DNA of 64,000 nt, from positions 31,164,289 to 31,228,288 of the forward strand of contig NC_054869.1 of assembly GCF_018320785.1 (NCBI RefSeq), in the 5' to 3' direction. The stretch is from Cheilinus undulatus (lineage: Eukaryota > Chordata > Actinopteri > Labriformes > Labridae). The notes below the pieces were generated by a model that did not search any database, was not told where the DNA came from, and worked only from the letters and a program-made list of their open reading frames with translations. A program made the translations under genes and the position numbers. This document shows, piece after piece, positions 46,858-60,154 of this stretch; within the stretch, counting starts at the first letter, position 1; every line of letters starts with the position of its first letter.

Positions 46858-49760
46858 GTCACACATCATTAGAACAAAACTGATAAATCTCTCATTATTT
46901 TTCTGTGTGGGCTCTCACATTTTCAAAATTGGTTAAGAATTTAATTTTTTCCCGACATGTACAAAGAATGATACAGTTCACTTGAATCGTCAGATACTCT
47001 TGAATTATCTTCTCCAAAGTGTCAAAAGGCCAATCCAACCATGCTTGATAGTAAGAGTGGAAAGTTTGACATTCTAGTCTTGTTTGAAATGGTATCTTTA
47101 ACGAGCCTACAGCTGACTCTACTTTAATCCTATCAATATTCCAAAAGAATAATATATAATCTTAGATATAATGCCTATTTTACCTTCCAGGCAGCTGATA
47201 GCTTCATTTCATGTCAGCACACAATCTGAATCTACTTGCAGAGACTTGACGCTTGCTTAAGTTGTATGAAACTTCCTAGTGGGCACCATGTAGTCTTTGA
47301 ATGTAGTCAGCAGTTGTTGCTTGAAATTGCTTAAAGAAACTGTATAAGAATGTTCCTGCTAAATTTAAATGCTTGTAAAACTTGGGAAAAGGAATCATTG
47401 ATTGATTTAGCTTGATTCGTAAAAAACTGCAGCAGTTTGGTGTGGTCTAACTAAAGCTTTTTCTGCAGCGAACTCTTTAATGGGGAAAAATGAACATCTT
47501 GTTGACTTCAACATAAATTCTCTTACAGTACTTCAGATTGATGACTTCAGAAACGTATATAGGCTACAGAAGTGTGTGGTTGAAGGTTTTAGTGCTCCAA
47601 AAACATAAAACTCTGCAGAAAGCTTCCATATCCCTCATTAATTTGCTCCACTGGCAAGTGATAAAAGACTCTGAACATTCATTTTGAGCGTGTTCGATTC
47701 ATAGAAAACAAAACAAATAAATGGGGAATGAAAAGCAGATGGTTTGGTGTATAGTACAGATTCAAGTCCCAAACATCTGCTGCAAATAAGCTAGGAAGAC
47801 ATGGAGAGAAATAATAATTATGCGTGAAACTCAAATATAGACGTGACTATAGCTTGATCAAAGCTTTGCTTTTGTTTTACCACATATTGATGCAATAACG
47901 TGTCCAATGGTATTAAGAAATAAACATCAAAAACTCATAGCTTTTAATAATGTAAGCGTGACTGTCATAGTTGAACATATAAAGAAGGGAGTTGTTTTGG
48001 ATGACAAATGATCTAATGCAATGACAACTCCTGCAGGTAAAGCAGCAGGTGCACGCTTACTAAGAAAACTTTGAAATATGATTCTACGACGCAACACGCA
48101 AGGTGGGACTTGCTAAAAGTTTACAGCTGTATGAATCACCACAGAATCCATCTTGCTCTTTTTTAAACCCGTGGAAAGAAAAACCCTTCTAAGGAGCCAA
48201 AATAATCCTTGGAACCAAACGAAAGTATCTAAGTAATGAAAATTCACGGACAATTTGATTCCAAGTACATGCTGATCCATAGTAAAAAAGTGATTTTCAT
48301 GGGTGAGCAACACAACAACTGCTGGGAATAATCCCCTGCTAAAGTGATCCCTCTATCTGTGCTTCAAAATCCTGGTAAACGGGACCCGGAGCGTGATGAA
48401 ACCCAAAGATAGAATGACAGATTTATTGCACCCCAGATGTGCCTGATTTATATGCATTGTTTAATCTCCAGATTCCAACCACATGAAGGCCCTTTATTTG
48501 CAGCTTTAATTTATAGAGCAGAGAGAATGCAGGGTAAACTTTTTCTCTCTTTGTAGAAGATGAGCCAGCACTGTGACTCAGGCAGAAAAACAGATGCTTG
48601 GACTCACATTGATCCTATACATAGCTGTGGAGAAAGAGTTCGTCTTTAAACAGGCTAACAGCATGTGAGCGTCAGATGTCACTTTGCCTTGCGTTTTTTG
48701 CATGCTTACTATCCAAACTGCATCCATTAATTATCAACTTCTCTACTCTGTGAATTTTAATCTCTCCTCATCATCAAGTCCCTGAAAAGTGATAAAAAGA
48801 ATCCATATTTTAGGTTTGTTTTATGGCAGGCCACTGTGTTATGAACCATCAGTTATGAAAAACATGTCTAAGTTCATAAAATTAGGTTTGAATCTTAACA
48901 AATGAGGCAGTAATATCTGCTCTAGGGTTGGTGCGGGTGTGCTGGTTTAATTCACTGAAGCCACACCAGGTCCCGAGAAATATGATCTTCGCAAATGTAA
49001 AAAAAATGCTACAGCCTGAATGGAGGAATCATCTGCTATGCTGCTATGTTATAACTCTTTTTTTTATCCCTAAGAGAAACAGTCACATTCATGTCATAAC
49101 AGGCAGACGGTTGAGATACAAAAACTCTCTGTTTAATTTTCTCATTCTGTATTTAACTCTTCAGGTATTCCATATATAACATTTTCTGAGTTTTGTGAAG
49201 TTCAGTATCTCTCTTGTTTATGAGTGTCTTTGTTGTTTACTTGCTGATGAAAACACTCCATCTCCTGATTTTACTCTACTTGAAGTAAAAGTGTTCAATA
49301 ATGATTATTATTGTAGGCTTTTATTGTGACAGACTTGGCAGGAACCGAATGTGTCTATCATCACTTACTTTACTGAACTTTAGCTTGCAACATTACTGGA
49401 CTAGAGGGATTGAACTGTAGCTGCTTTGAGAGAGACAAAGCCACAATCTGCTCTTTTTAATCATCCAGGACTAAAGAAAAGTGAAATATGGATTAAAACA
49501 TACCTTCAGCAGGTAAGATGTTTGTTCCTGATTCATCTGGTTCAATTGATAAGTAGACAAGCACTCCAGTAATTAGCCTGCCCCCTTACCTTACGATGAA
49601 CGCTGGTCAGAGTGCAGCTGTCTGGCTCTGTGCCAGAGCAGAGACAAAGTCTATTTTCTGGCACAAATTTCTCTGTTGAGATGCTTTTAATAACCTGTAG
49701 GCTACGGCGGCTGATAGATTTGGGAAATTTACCTCACTAAGAACAAAAACACAGCTTGTA
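46858..49760. other. Gene-poor sequence
   Basis: No coding gene supported. The segment at about 48360-48780 is compositionally balanced and could be regulatory. Confidence 0.3.
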
Positions 49761-51354
49761 CAGTGCCGTGAAAAAGTATTTGCCCCGTTTCCCATTCCTG
49801 AGTTCTTTGCATATTTATCACACTTAAATGTTTAGGATCATCAAACCAATTTTTATATTTAATAAAGACAACCCAAGTAAATAGAAAATGCAGTGTTTGA
49901 ATGATTATTAAATTTTTAAGGGGGAAAAATCCAAACCTATCTGGCCCTGTGTGAAAAAGTAATTGCCCCCTGAACCTAATAACTGGTTGTGCCACCCTTG
50001 GCAGCAATAACTGAAGTCAAACGTTTGGAATAACTGGTGATGAGTCTTTTGCATAACTGTGGAGGAATTTTGGCCCACTCTCCTTCACAAAATTGTTTTA
50101 ACTCAGCCATATTGGAGGGTTTTCCAGCATGAACTGCCTGTTAAAGGTCACACCACAGGATGTCAATTGAATTTAAGTCCAGACTTTGACTTGGCCACTC
50201 TAAAACCTTCATTTTGTTTTCTTGAGCCCTTCAGAGGTGGACTTGCTGGTGTATTTGGGGTCTTTGTCCTGCTATATAACCCCTAGAGTGCTTGAGCTTG
50301 AGGTCATGAACTGATGGCCAGATGTTGGCCTTCAGGATTTTCTTGTAGATAGGTCCTGAAGCAGCAAAGCAGCCCCAGACCATCACCCTGCTACCACTAT
50401 GTTTTAGTGTTGGCATGATGTTCTTTTTTATCAAATGCTGTGTTATTTTTATACCTGATGGAACGGGTCGCACACCTTCCAAAAAGTTCTACTTTTGTCT
50501 CGTCAGTCCATAGAATATTTCTCCAAAAGTCTTGGGGGTCATCAAGTTATTTTTTGGCAAATGTGAAACAAGCCTTTATGCTTTTTTTTTTGTCAGCAGT
50601 GGTTTTGGCCTTGGAACTCTCCCATTTTGCCATTTTTGCCCAGTGTCTTTCTTATGGTTGAATCATGAACCCTGACCTTAACTGAGGCCAGTGAGGCCTA
50701 CATGTCTTCGGATGTCGTTCTAGGTTCTCATGTGATCTCCTGGATGAGTTGCTGTTGCACTCTTGGAGTAATTTTGGTTGGCTGACCACTCCTGGGAAGG
50801 TTCACCACTGTTCCCAGTTTTCTCCATTTGTGGATAATGGCTCTGACTGTGGTTTGCTGGAGTCCAAAAGCCTTGGAAATAGCTCTGTAACCTTTTCCAG
50901 ACTGATAGATTTCAATCACTTTGTTTTTTTCCATTTGTTCTTGAATTTCGTTGGATTGTGGCATGATGCGTTTCTTTCTGTGATCTTGTAGTCTACTTCA
51001 CTTTGTCTGACAGCTCCTATTTAAGTGATTTCTTGATTCACCAAATCTGGTGGTAATCAGGCCTTGGTGTGCCCAGTGAAATTGAACTCAGCTTTCCAGA
51101 AACTGTGGTTCATCACAGTTAACTCATGACTTAACGGGGGGGTTACCTTTTCACACAGGGCTATATCGGTTTGGATTTTTTTCCCCCCCTTAAAACATTA
51201 AATAATCATTCAAACACTGCATTTTCTATTTACTTGGGTTGTCTTTGTGAAATAAGAAAATTGATTTGATGATCCAAAACATTTAGGCTAAGTGTGATAA
51301 ACATGTAAAAATCTCAGGAATCAGAAAAGGGGCAAATATTTTTTCACAGCACTG
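49761..51354 (-). mobile_element. Full-length Tc1-like transposon with broken transposase
   Basis: The left end CAGTGCCGTGAAAAAGTATT at 49761 is mirrored by ATTTTTTCACAGCACTG ending at 51354, with TA on both sides (49759-49760 and 51355-51356). Inverted repeats extend well inward (AAACACTGCATTTTCTATTT near 51210 against 49890). Length is 1594 bp. The family differs from the other Tc1 copies in the window. Confidence 0.9.
50010..50964 (-). pseudogene. Tc1 transposase pseudogene
   Basis: On the minus strand an ATG at 50964 begins MPQSNEIQEQMEKNKVIEIY. The paired-like domain follows (YRAISKAFG, TTVRAIIHKWRK, then the GRPR-like hook LPRSGQPTK). Later frames keep VMVWGCFAASGP near 50380 and WPSQSLDLNSID near 50165-50200. 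The catalytic Glu of the DD34E triad is replaced by Asp (50162-50164). Frameshifts separate these blocks, so no active enzyme can be made. Confidence 0.85.
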
Positions 51355-51356
51355 TA

Positions 51357-53895
51357 GCTGGCTGTTGAATTTAAATGAAGGTATCAGTTGACAACAGACT
51401 ATTGAGACAAACGTCTCGATTTTATGTATGTCATTGTGACATAAGGGGGGTAACTTTCCATCACGAACAGTGATGTCATGGGACTCTGCCCAAATTAAAC
51501 CAAGTCAGGAAAGAGGGGAAAATTTTTCAAAATCCAAACCTCAGTCACACATAGATCTCAGTATTTACAGCAACCTTATTCCAACCTATCTGGTGTTATA
51601 AGACACAAATTGTGGATTTCACTTTACAGGGACTTCAGTATGTTTTCTCCTGCTTTTATTTCGAAGTTAAGGAAACGGAAATGTGGTGATAAATGTTTGA
51701 CAGTATATACAGTAGCTCTGCCCCTTTGTTAACACAATTCAAAAGACAATATTTCAACCAAAGATATGGATATCATTAACTCTCTATTATCTCTGCTTTG
51801 TAAAATACGCTATCAAGCTCTGTGATTAGGTGAAAGAAAATATTCTTGCAGAATTTGACCAGCACCTTGACAGTCTCCCTTGTTCCATGTCCTAAGAATG
51901 TTTGTTTTGAGTAGAAGCTCAGAGGTTCACTCCAAAGCTTGATTTTAGAGCTGGTAAAAGGCAGGACTGTCACACAACTAATTATACATCATAACGTCTC
52001 CTACTTTCTTTTTTCCCACCCCTTGGCGTCACAGGCCAGTTCTCATTACCAGATCGGCTGAGCACAGAGCCTCAGGCGGCTGTTTTTTTCCCAGCGAGCT
52101 CGGGTTCCTGTGTTGTGGTGGGAGGGTCGGCAGAGGCGACACAAGCGAATGTTGCTGTTTATTTCCATTCTGTCATGTGTGTGAATCTGATTACAGGTCG
52201 CTAAGTCAATATTTAGCTTCTGCGGACGGCATCATCGTCGAACGGTTTATTTTTTCTGGGCCCCGCCACATCTGCTGCCAATGTCATGAGCGGTAGCCGA
52301 CGTGTGCCGCTACCAGGAAGCAAAGCAAACAATGAGTGTGCAGTCCTGGCTCAGTGAGTCAGGCAAAAGAGCGGTGAGCACAGAAACCATGATTTGCAAC
52401 TAGAAGTCAGACTGATTCGAGGATAGCAGGGCAAGGAGCAGTTTGAGGGACGCCTTAATGAATCTGATGAGGGGTCAGGGAAGTTCATGGTGAAACACTA
52501 ATTTCTCATGTCAACCTCGTACATATTAGAAAGAAAAACAAACCACACAATTACAGAAGATTGAAAAGTCACAAAAGTACAGTTGCCCACATGAAGCTTT
52601 ATTTTAATTGACTGCATGCAGTGTAGATTTTGCAGAAACTGCTGGGACAGTAATTGCATTTCATGCATTTTTTCGTTTGATACCCTTGTCTGAGAATCCT
52701 GCATGGGGGCTGCAGCTTTATTACGAGCCGAGAGGAACTCTAGGTCGAGGCTTCTTTTCATCTGGCCCTCAGGCAAGAAGGATTTGATATTTATTAAAAA
52801 TAGAGAGCAGTATATTTCTCCCAGTCGTGACTTCATTACCCCAGGTTATTCCACCAAGGCAGACCACACACAGTCAGTAGATCTGAAACACCATCTCTGT
52901 GTGTTTGCATGACCTACTATTTGAATTTGTGGGTTCATAGAATTGGGACTTACTGAGCCAAAGATGTGCGAGTTGAGACTTTTAAAGACTTGGAACGGTT
53001 TCTTTGTTGGCTGTTACTTGAAAAAAATTTGCAATAGTAAAGTTTGTTTGGACTTGTCCTTTTTTTTACAACTCTTTCAGTGGTATCAACTGTACATTCC
53101 TCTTCATCAGCATGTTTTAGAATGTAAATGATCTTACTGGTTTAATGCCTGGATTTTGAGTTTAACCTCTTGTTTAAGACATTAAGGACAAAATGTCTCA
53201 GCACACCCTGGATTCCTGCCATGTGTAAGGGGCCTATACTTCTTTTTTAGGTAGGCGACATACATGCATTATGCATACTGTGGAAAAACATGAACAACTC
53301 CCCCAACTTCCAGCACCCCTCCACCCCTTAAATTCACTTTCGTCTGCAGAACATCTGGTGTTCATTGAGAGGAGGAGGTTTTGGGGGAAATGAACTCCGA
53401 CAAGAGTGTAGATTTGGGTACGGCCCCCTGCTTTAGGTTCCCTCAGATGGTTAAGATAGCCCTGCAGACAAAAATGTACTGGTTTGTCTCACAGACGTTT
53501 ACCTGTTCCACCCTTAAAACAATATAATGCTCAGTTTTGTGGAACAGTTGAACCATTATTTTTAAAAGAAATGCTTATGCAGCATTAAAATACCAACAAA
53601 TACCGTATCAGTAGACCACCAGTCAGACGTGTTCATTTTGTTCACATTCAAAGTTTGCATAAATTTAATCTCTATAGATGGGTTTTCCTTTATTGGTGCC
53701 ACATAAAATCCTCCTTTTGCATGTAATGACTCATGCAGCACTTGAGTCATCACTTTTCCATTAAAGTAACTGTGGACCGCAAACAGACTAGTTGTATTTG
53801 CATCATAATAAAAAAAGTGAGTCATCAAGTTAGTCAGAGTGACCAAAAGCAGCTGATTAAATGAAGTCAGTAATACAATTTTCCCTGAATACATT
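51357..53895. other. Gene-poor sequence with GC-richer island
   Basis: The stretch 52010-52330 is richer in G+C and CpG than its surroundings. Together with about 52680-52910 it looks like possible regulatory sequence. No gene is supported. Confidence 0.3.
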
Positions 53896-53911
53896 GGGGG
53901 GGGGGGGGGGG
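53896..53911 (+). repeat. G16 mononucleotide run
   Basis: Sixteen consecutive G residues. Length is likely to vary between individuals and between assemblies. Confidence 0.85.
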
Positions 53912-53984
53912 CAGCAATACAGTGGCAGTTTAAGTCCAAGATGTTATGGAGAAATGTCTAAATTTTGGATTGGAGGTGAAAAGG

Positions 53985-54545
53985 AGTAAACTAAAACTAA
54001 CTAGATAAGTAAAACTAAAATTCAAAAGTCATTCTAGTTATATGTAACTAAATAAAAACTAAGCTTTACCAAAAAAAAAGAAAACTAACTAAAACTGTAT
54101 AGTGCACTTCTAAAACTAACTAAAATAAAACAAAAATGGAGACAAAATATCCTTAGTTTTAGTCTTTGACACAGCCATACTGACTGACACCTTCACCAAA
54201 GTCTGGAGTGTGTAAATTTGCCTGATCTGATTGGTTAAGACGTCACACAGTGGTAGTTTTATGTCTGGAGTTGTATTCAAACATCATCATTAAGTAAATA
54301 AAATGATAAGTGAAGAGTAGCCTGTTTGAATATGTTTTTAAAAATATATGACTCTCACTCAGCCCAGACATCTAGCTGTAAAAAACTAAAACTAACATAA
54401 AAACTAAACTAAAACAAAGCATTTTTGGAAAATAAAAAACTAAGCCAAACTAACAAACCAGCAGTCGAAACTAATAAAAACTAAACTGAAATTGAACACA
54501 GAAAGTAAAAACTAATGAAAAATCCAAAACTATTATAACCTTGGT
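53985..54545 (-). repeat. TTTAGTTTTAGT-rich dispersed repeat, uninterrupted copy
   Basis: This is the reverse complement of the repeat at 23968-24690, with the same core (GCCTGATCTGATTGGTTAAG, AAGTGAAGAGTAGCCTGTTT). It lacks the insertion present at 24242-24510. Confidence 0.75.
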
Positions 54546-54595
54546 GCCAAATAAGCCCATGAAAGTCACAGGAGTTATTCAGGATTGGGGCTATA

Positions 54596-54602
<7 letters not shown>

Positions 54603-54641
<39 letters not shown>
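54603..54641. repeat. TA microsatellite
   Basis: An uninterrupted alternating TA tract of about 39 nt, preceded by a short GT stretch. Confidence 0.9.
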
Positions 54642-54643
<2 letters not shown>

Positions 54644-55506
54644 TATAAATCTTAAAGATGTTGTTCGTCTTTAGAGAGTCAGATCTTTAAAACTCCGTTA
54701 ATGGGCATGATTGTTGTTATCACTACAAAGGTTTAACAAGGTTTACTGTGGTAGTAAACTCCCAAAGGAAGGAAATTTGTTTGCAAATATCGTGACTGAC
54801 AGTTGTAAGTTTACATATTTTTACATGTTGATCCCAAAGCAACGTAACGTATTGTAACATGACATATCGTGTCTTGTAGTGCTGTGACTTACCCCTTGAT
54901 TTACCACCCTACTTATAGAAGCTCATTGTCTTGTCACTCTTTGAGTTATTGTCTGATACTCAACTTAAACACTTATTTTTTAGTTGTTGCTGTAGTTGTC
55001 AAAGTTTTAAGGTCACACCTCTCACTTGAAACACATGCTTCAGTATTTTCTAGAAGGGTACTTCCCTACATGCCTTAAATGTCTTCATGTTTTAATCAGT
55101 CACCTTTCTCCATTGCTGCTCTAGTTTTTTTTTCTCTTTGTTTCTCTACCTAAATTTGAGAGTCATGAGCCTGGAAATCCTTGTTAAGAGGAAATAAGTA
55201 TGAAGCAGCGCCCGGAGCAAATACTTTCACAGTAATACACTGGTAGAGGCTGCATGTTGGCCTCTTTATGAACAGAATTACATCTGTTTTTTGTTGGTTG
55301 GGGACATTAATTATAGCCCTCTGCTGCAGTGTATGCAGTGTGTTAGTGTAACTCATAGTGGGACAAAGCACTGCATACAGCACACACTCTTTGATGTGCT
55401 CTCTTTGTGGCATTCCTCCTGAGGATTAAAGCCTCATTTCTTTGTATTTATGTTTGATAAATTCTAGAAATCAGTAAGTAAGTACCTTGAGATTGGACTG
55501 CACTGC
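54642..55506. other. Spacer
   Basis: No supportable gene or repeat end. Confidence 0.35.
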
Positions 55507-55515
55507 ATCTGTAGT

Positions 55516-56073
55516 TAACCTGACACGCCAGATGGATTTGTTTCACACATCCATCTGGGAAAGCTTCAATAGGAAACATTTGAGAAAAGGCAGAGGCTTT
55601 GAAAAAACTCAGGGGGTGATTGGGTGAACGTTTTGTCTGTCACATCTCTATGGGCCAATCAGAGCAACAAAACACGTGACATAGCTGCTATCCAGCTGCG
55701 CGTGCACAGTTACTGAGGAATAAGGCGAAACATGGCGACTATAGACAGGTAAGTACTCGACTTTTGTCATTTTTGAAAAGAAAACAACTCACTGCTGTTC
55801 TTTGTTCTTCTTTTAACAAAGAAATGTCGTCAAGTTCTGATAAAACTGGCGCTTTAGCAGCATCCACGCTAATCTCTTCCTCCATAACTGCACCAGCTCT
55901 TGCTGCTTCTTGTTAACGTCACGTCTCTGCTGCACCTGAAAGTACTGCCCCTTGTCGATGATTGGTCCTGTCACTTTCTAACAGGGCCCAAACGGTTCAG
56001 ATGGGAGCTTTGCAAGATGGATTGGCCAGTGAAAAACAAGGAAACGAGCATATCCATCTGCTTTGCAAGGTTA
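55516..56073 (+). mobile_element. MITE with 9-nt target duplication and promoter-like interior
   Basis: The ends TAACCTGACACGCCAGATGG (55516) and, inverted, TAACCTTGCAAAGCAGATGG (56073) are imperfect inverted repeats. The direct repeat ATCTGTAGT flanks both sides (55507-55515 and 56074-56082). The 558-bp interior holds GGGCCAATCAGAGC (a CCAAT box), CACGTGAC and then ATGGCGACTATAGACAG followed by a good donor GTAAGT near 55735-55758. It looks like a retained promoter, start codon and first exon. There is no transposase. Duplication length suggests hAT or a relative. Confidence 0.78.
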
Positions 56074-56082
56074 ATCTGTAGT

Positions 56083-56250
56083 CTGATCATCTTAAAATCA
56101 GACCTGTTACTTTGCTATGCTTTCTATGTGAAAAACATGTTCAGGCTCAAGCAAGATTGCACATTAATTTCTCAGTCATTTACCAAGATTCTGGCATCCT
56201 GAGGCGTTGTTTTAAACCTGTAAAACCTCAGCCACTATAAGGAGACATAG
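56083..56250. other. Spacer
   Basis: No supportable feature. Confidence 0.35.
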
Positions 56251-56900
56251 TTGTCACTATGACTGAACTAGTTCATAAAGAGTCGCCCTTAAACAGTGAA
56301 TTGCTATACCACGAGTGTCCACTAGAGGCTGGCTGCAGGAACACCAGAAGTCCCGTCTGCACACATGTTAAACAGCTGGTTTTGACACTAGAAATAAACA
56401 GGTTTACAGCCTGGACACTAGAAATAAACTGGTTTACAGCCTGGTTCAAAACACCAAATGTGTCTTATTAGCTAGTGTGTTATTGTACTCCCACTGTACG
56501 GGGGTGAATTTTTTTGTACCGTGATCGTTTGGCTTATATTTAGGATTAAAGCTGATTGGCACATCTCATTTGATTGACAGATAGCTCGACAGGCAGAGGC
56601 TCCGTTTCTGTCAACCAGAATGCTAGTTAGCAGGCTGACAGGAAGTCGTGCTTAGTGGGCGGGTGTTAAGTTCGGCTGAGACCACAATTTCAATATGGAA
56701 GACTCCATGGGTTTGCTTCAAGAGCCATTTGAGTCCGCCTATTGTAAGCAGACGACTGACGTCACACAGGGTTGGTCCAATTCTTTCTTTCTTTGGTCCA
56801 TAACCGCGTGTGGCGCATGGAGAAAATAGAAGAGACATCAAATCTCTAAATTCTTCGTGCCTGAGCGGGGTGTATCAGGTCTCACATGTCCAGTTAGAAA
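56251..56900. repeat. Probable dispersed repeat with a short tandem duplication
   Basis: The stretch from GTCCACTAGAGGCTGGCTGC to the CCGCGTGTGGCGCATGGAG area reads like a dispersed fish repeat I have seen but cannot name. Inside it, a unit of about 29 bp (GACACTAGAAATAAAC-GG-TTACAGCCTG) occurs twice at about 56386-56444. Confidence 0.4.
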
Positions 56901-59900
56901 CAGGCTTAAGACTAAAGCCTAAAACTCATTGGTGCCATAATGGCATGTCAAATGCCTAATGTCCCTAGCACAGTGGCAGCAGTACATCAACCTGGAGTAC
57001 AGTATTGTTCCCTACTCCAGTCTGCAAGGTGACAGAAATGTACCTGCCCTAGTTTCCAACCTGAACAGAGCAAGAAGAGGAAGAAACCCTGCTTAGTATC
57101 ACCAGGGTAAGTTGCCCGTTGCACTTGTCTTAGTATAATTTACAATCCAAATAATTAAATGTCATTGATAATCTAAGCATTCAAGTACAGGTATAGCAGC
57201 TTCAAACAAAACTGTTACTACGTCAGCCAAGGTGTACAAAACAGCTGTTCTCGCAGGAAATACAAAACCCAAACTGTGCTGACTGTGGCTGGCCGTGCTA
57301 GAAAAGAACAGTGGCTTGAATTGACGTGGCGAGGCCCATCCAGGCATGCATGGCCACTGATTGTATGTTTGTACATAAAAAAATAAAAATAAAAAAAAAT
57401 TGGGGGTGGGCATTAGGACATGTGCCATTTGGTGCCTGGGGTCTGGGGTTTAAAAATGTGGCTTTCAAAGCATAAATTGAATAGAACAAAACCAAGAAAC
57501 TTAAAAGGGAAAAAGGTTGATGTAGAACTGTACTGGGTGTTTTTGGGCAATGGGACTCTGCTTTTTTTGAATTATTGTGATAGTAGTGTATGAACACTAC
57601 TTACAAAAAAGTATGAAATATATAGTTAGTAGGTGGCCACCATGGTCTTCCGATAAAATGCACTCATTTTAAAAACAAAACAGTGCTCAGATAATTGATT
57701 ATTGCTTATATACCAGCTAGCTAACTAAGCTAGCCAGTTTACTAACTTAGCTAGCTAGGTAGCTAATGTTGCATCCAGTGCCGTCAAATAAACTGAAAAA
57801 GAAACACAAACAGAATGTTTGCAAGTCAGTTAGCTAAAGTTAGCTAACTATCATGTTATGTAAATAATAGGAAAATGTTTTTATCACTGTTTGGTTTCTA
57901 GGTTAAAATTACATTAACTGAAATTAAACATTAGACTCTCCACATTTGAAAATAACCTTTGTCATAAAGCTAAGTTTCATTTAAAGGCTAGTTAGCCTTT
58001 AAATTGTCAGATATTGAAGCTTTCCTGCTCTATTATGACAGTGCACTATAATCACTCTCAGGTTCCTATCAGTCCAGCGCCAACTTTCTGCCTGAAAATA
58101 TCTGTGATAGCCTGCTTTTGGAAAGCAAAAGACTAAACAACCAAAGCTCACTTTTAAGGAAGTCCCCCACACATTCAAAAAGATATTAAAGTGATAGAAG
58201 TGAAAATACCTTTACTTTGTTTTTGGAAAAACTTAATATCCTAGCTTTGATTTTTAAGTGTTCCCAGCTGCTCTTTTCTTTTCATTTTTGGCCTCTCCCA
58301 GCAGGTCTGCAGCAGTAACAAGGGTGCCGCGTTGTCCCAGAGTCCTAAAACTTTATCATACACAGAACACAGGATCAACTTGCCAACGCAGGCCTCCAAG
58401 CTTTTCCTTTAATGACCTCAAATATGCAGCGATTCATATGGATGTGGTTCACTCCAACTCTGTTGGAAAACTACATCCTGACGCAGGAACCCTAACACTG
58501 ATCACAGTGGACGAGGCGCCCAGCCAAAAATGCTGCACCGATGCGAGGTTTGTTCCTGGTCAGCAGGCCCTGAAAGAGGGGATTTGAGAAGTCGTTTTCA
58601 AGTTTGGTCAAAGTGTGCACTGCTGTCGCTTTGAGTTAATTTATCACTTAGGGGTTCTGAAGGTTACGTGAGTGGAAGGAATGCTTCGTCAGCAGAGTTT
58701 TACAGTGTTTGGAGAGCACAGGTGAGACCCTCAAGGCAAAATCTCACTGACTTTCATCCATGATGCTGAACACAAATGCCTTGCCAAAAATTCCTTCTCA
58801 TGTGATCATCTGCCGTTAACCGCTTACACTCTGCATTAAATGATAGAAAGTGAAATATTTGGGCCTTTAAGTCTCCTAAGATAGCAACTTAAACTACTTT
58901 TCCTTCAGTTAGGTTGTAACTTTTAAACATTTTCTGAGTTTGCTTGTATTTGTAAAAACAGCTGTTAAAGAAGCGCTTAAACTCTCTTCAGTCTTCAGTA
59001 GCTCTGAGGGCGGAACTCTCTGGATTATCATCTAAGCCCTCAAACAAAGCTGATAGCTGTGTAAATAAACGTTCCTTTTTTCACACTTGTTCCGTCTATT
59101 TGCTCTACTTTCTGGCCATGATACTTCAAATAAACAGCTCTGCAAACTGCAGTGGCTCTGCTAAGGGTTTGTGATTTATCAGTCCGTAGACTTTTGGCCC
59201 TACTCAAAAATAGTAAACAAGGAGCAATTTGAGTCTGGTTGTCAGCCAAGCCAAATGGTTGTATTATGATAACAGGCCTATTTCCTGTAGTTAAGATTTT
59301 TGTTTAACATTAGGCCCTATTCTCAGCCTGCAACTGGCAAGCAGCGGCGGCCCAGTTTCGACACTCTTAACCTCTGCCTCAGCCGAGCGACCAGATGTGG
59401 TTCCCTTAAGCAAATTATTAGCGGTTCCTAGCACACACAGGTTCCCTACTAAGTGTTTCCAGCTCAGATTTGGCAGGAACGGAGGAGACATTCCTGTGGA
59501 GCAACATCATATTTTCCCCTTCAGCAAAGCCATAGCAACTAATTATTTATTGTTAAAAAAAAGAAAAAGTTTCAAAACCCAGCTGATATGTTATCATTAC
59601 TCATTATTTTCTCGATTGGAATACTAGAGCCTTTTTTTTTACACTGAAGCTGTTAGGAAAGATGAAAGTGGAAAGACCCCAAAATGTACAGGAAAAAAAA
59701 AGCAGGAAAGTGAGATTACTTTGTGATAAGTCATGCTTATGTTTGTTTTTATGAGGAAGAAAAGTCACACAAGAAACATTTGATTTACAGAAACGCTCAC
59801 CCATTCCATTCTGGTACACTTAATTTGATCCTCACTGTAAACTGGCTCCAGACTTTACAGGACTGGAAACTGAAAGTTTAAACTGCTGGGATTGCTTTTA

Positions 59901-60154
59901 GGAGACAACTGAAGAAAATAATCAAGGATTGAATGTCATGAATGTGTTTATTTTGTGTTTTTCCAGTAGTTTTTTTCTAGGTGTGCCTTCCTGTTTATAT
60001 TCTAACCACAAAATATATTGTAATGGAAAGATATTCTAATGATATTAGATGCTGTAACTTGAGATGTATCAATTGTCAAAATTAAGACTGGTACAAATAT
60101 TTAAATAACAACTTAGCCAATGCCTGATAATGACGCTGATGTGGCTTTTCACGG
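56901..60154. other. Gene-poor sequence with possible regulatory islands
   Basis: A CTAG/GCTA-rich stretch is at about 57714-57850. Segments near 58290-58570 and 59000-59560 are compositionally balanced with no coding signature, and are candidates for conserved non-coding elements. Confidence 0.3.

Noticed and set aside
46400..46862. Cys-rich repetitive open frames on both strands as a secreted or metal-binding protein
   Set aside because: The frames arise from a palindromic minisatellite: the peptide repeats follow from the DNA repeat and appear on both strands.
58258..58587. 109-codon open frame with a signal-peptide-like start
   Set aside because: Hydrophobic start is short, no domain follows, and there is no promoter or splice context that I can support.
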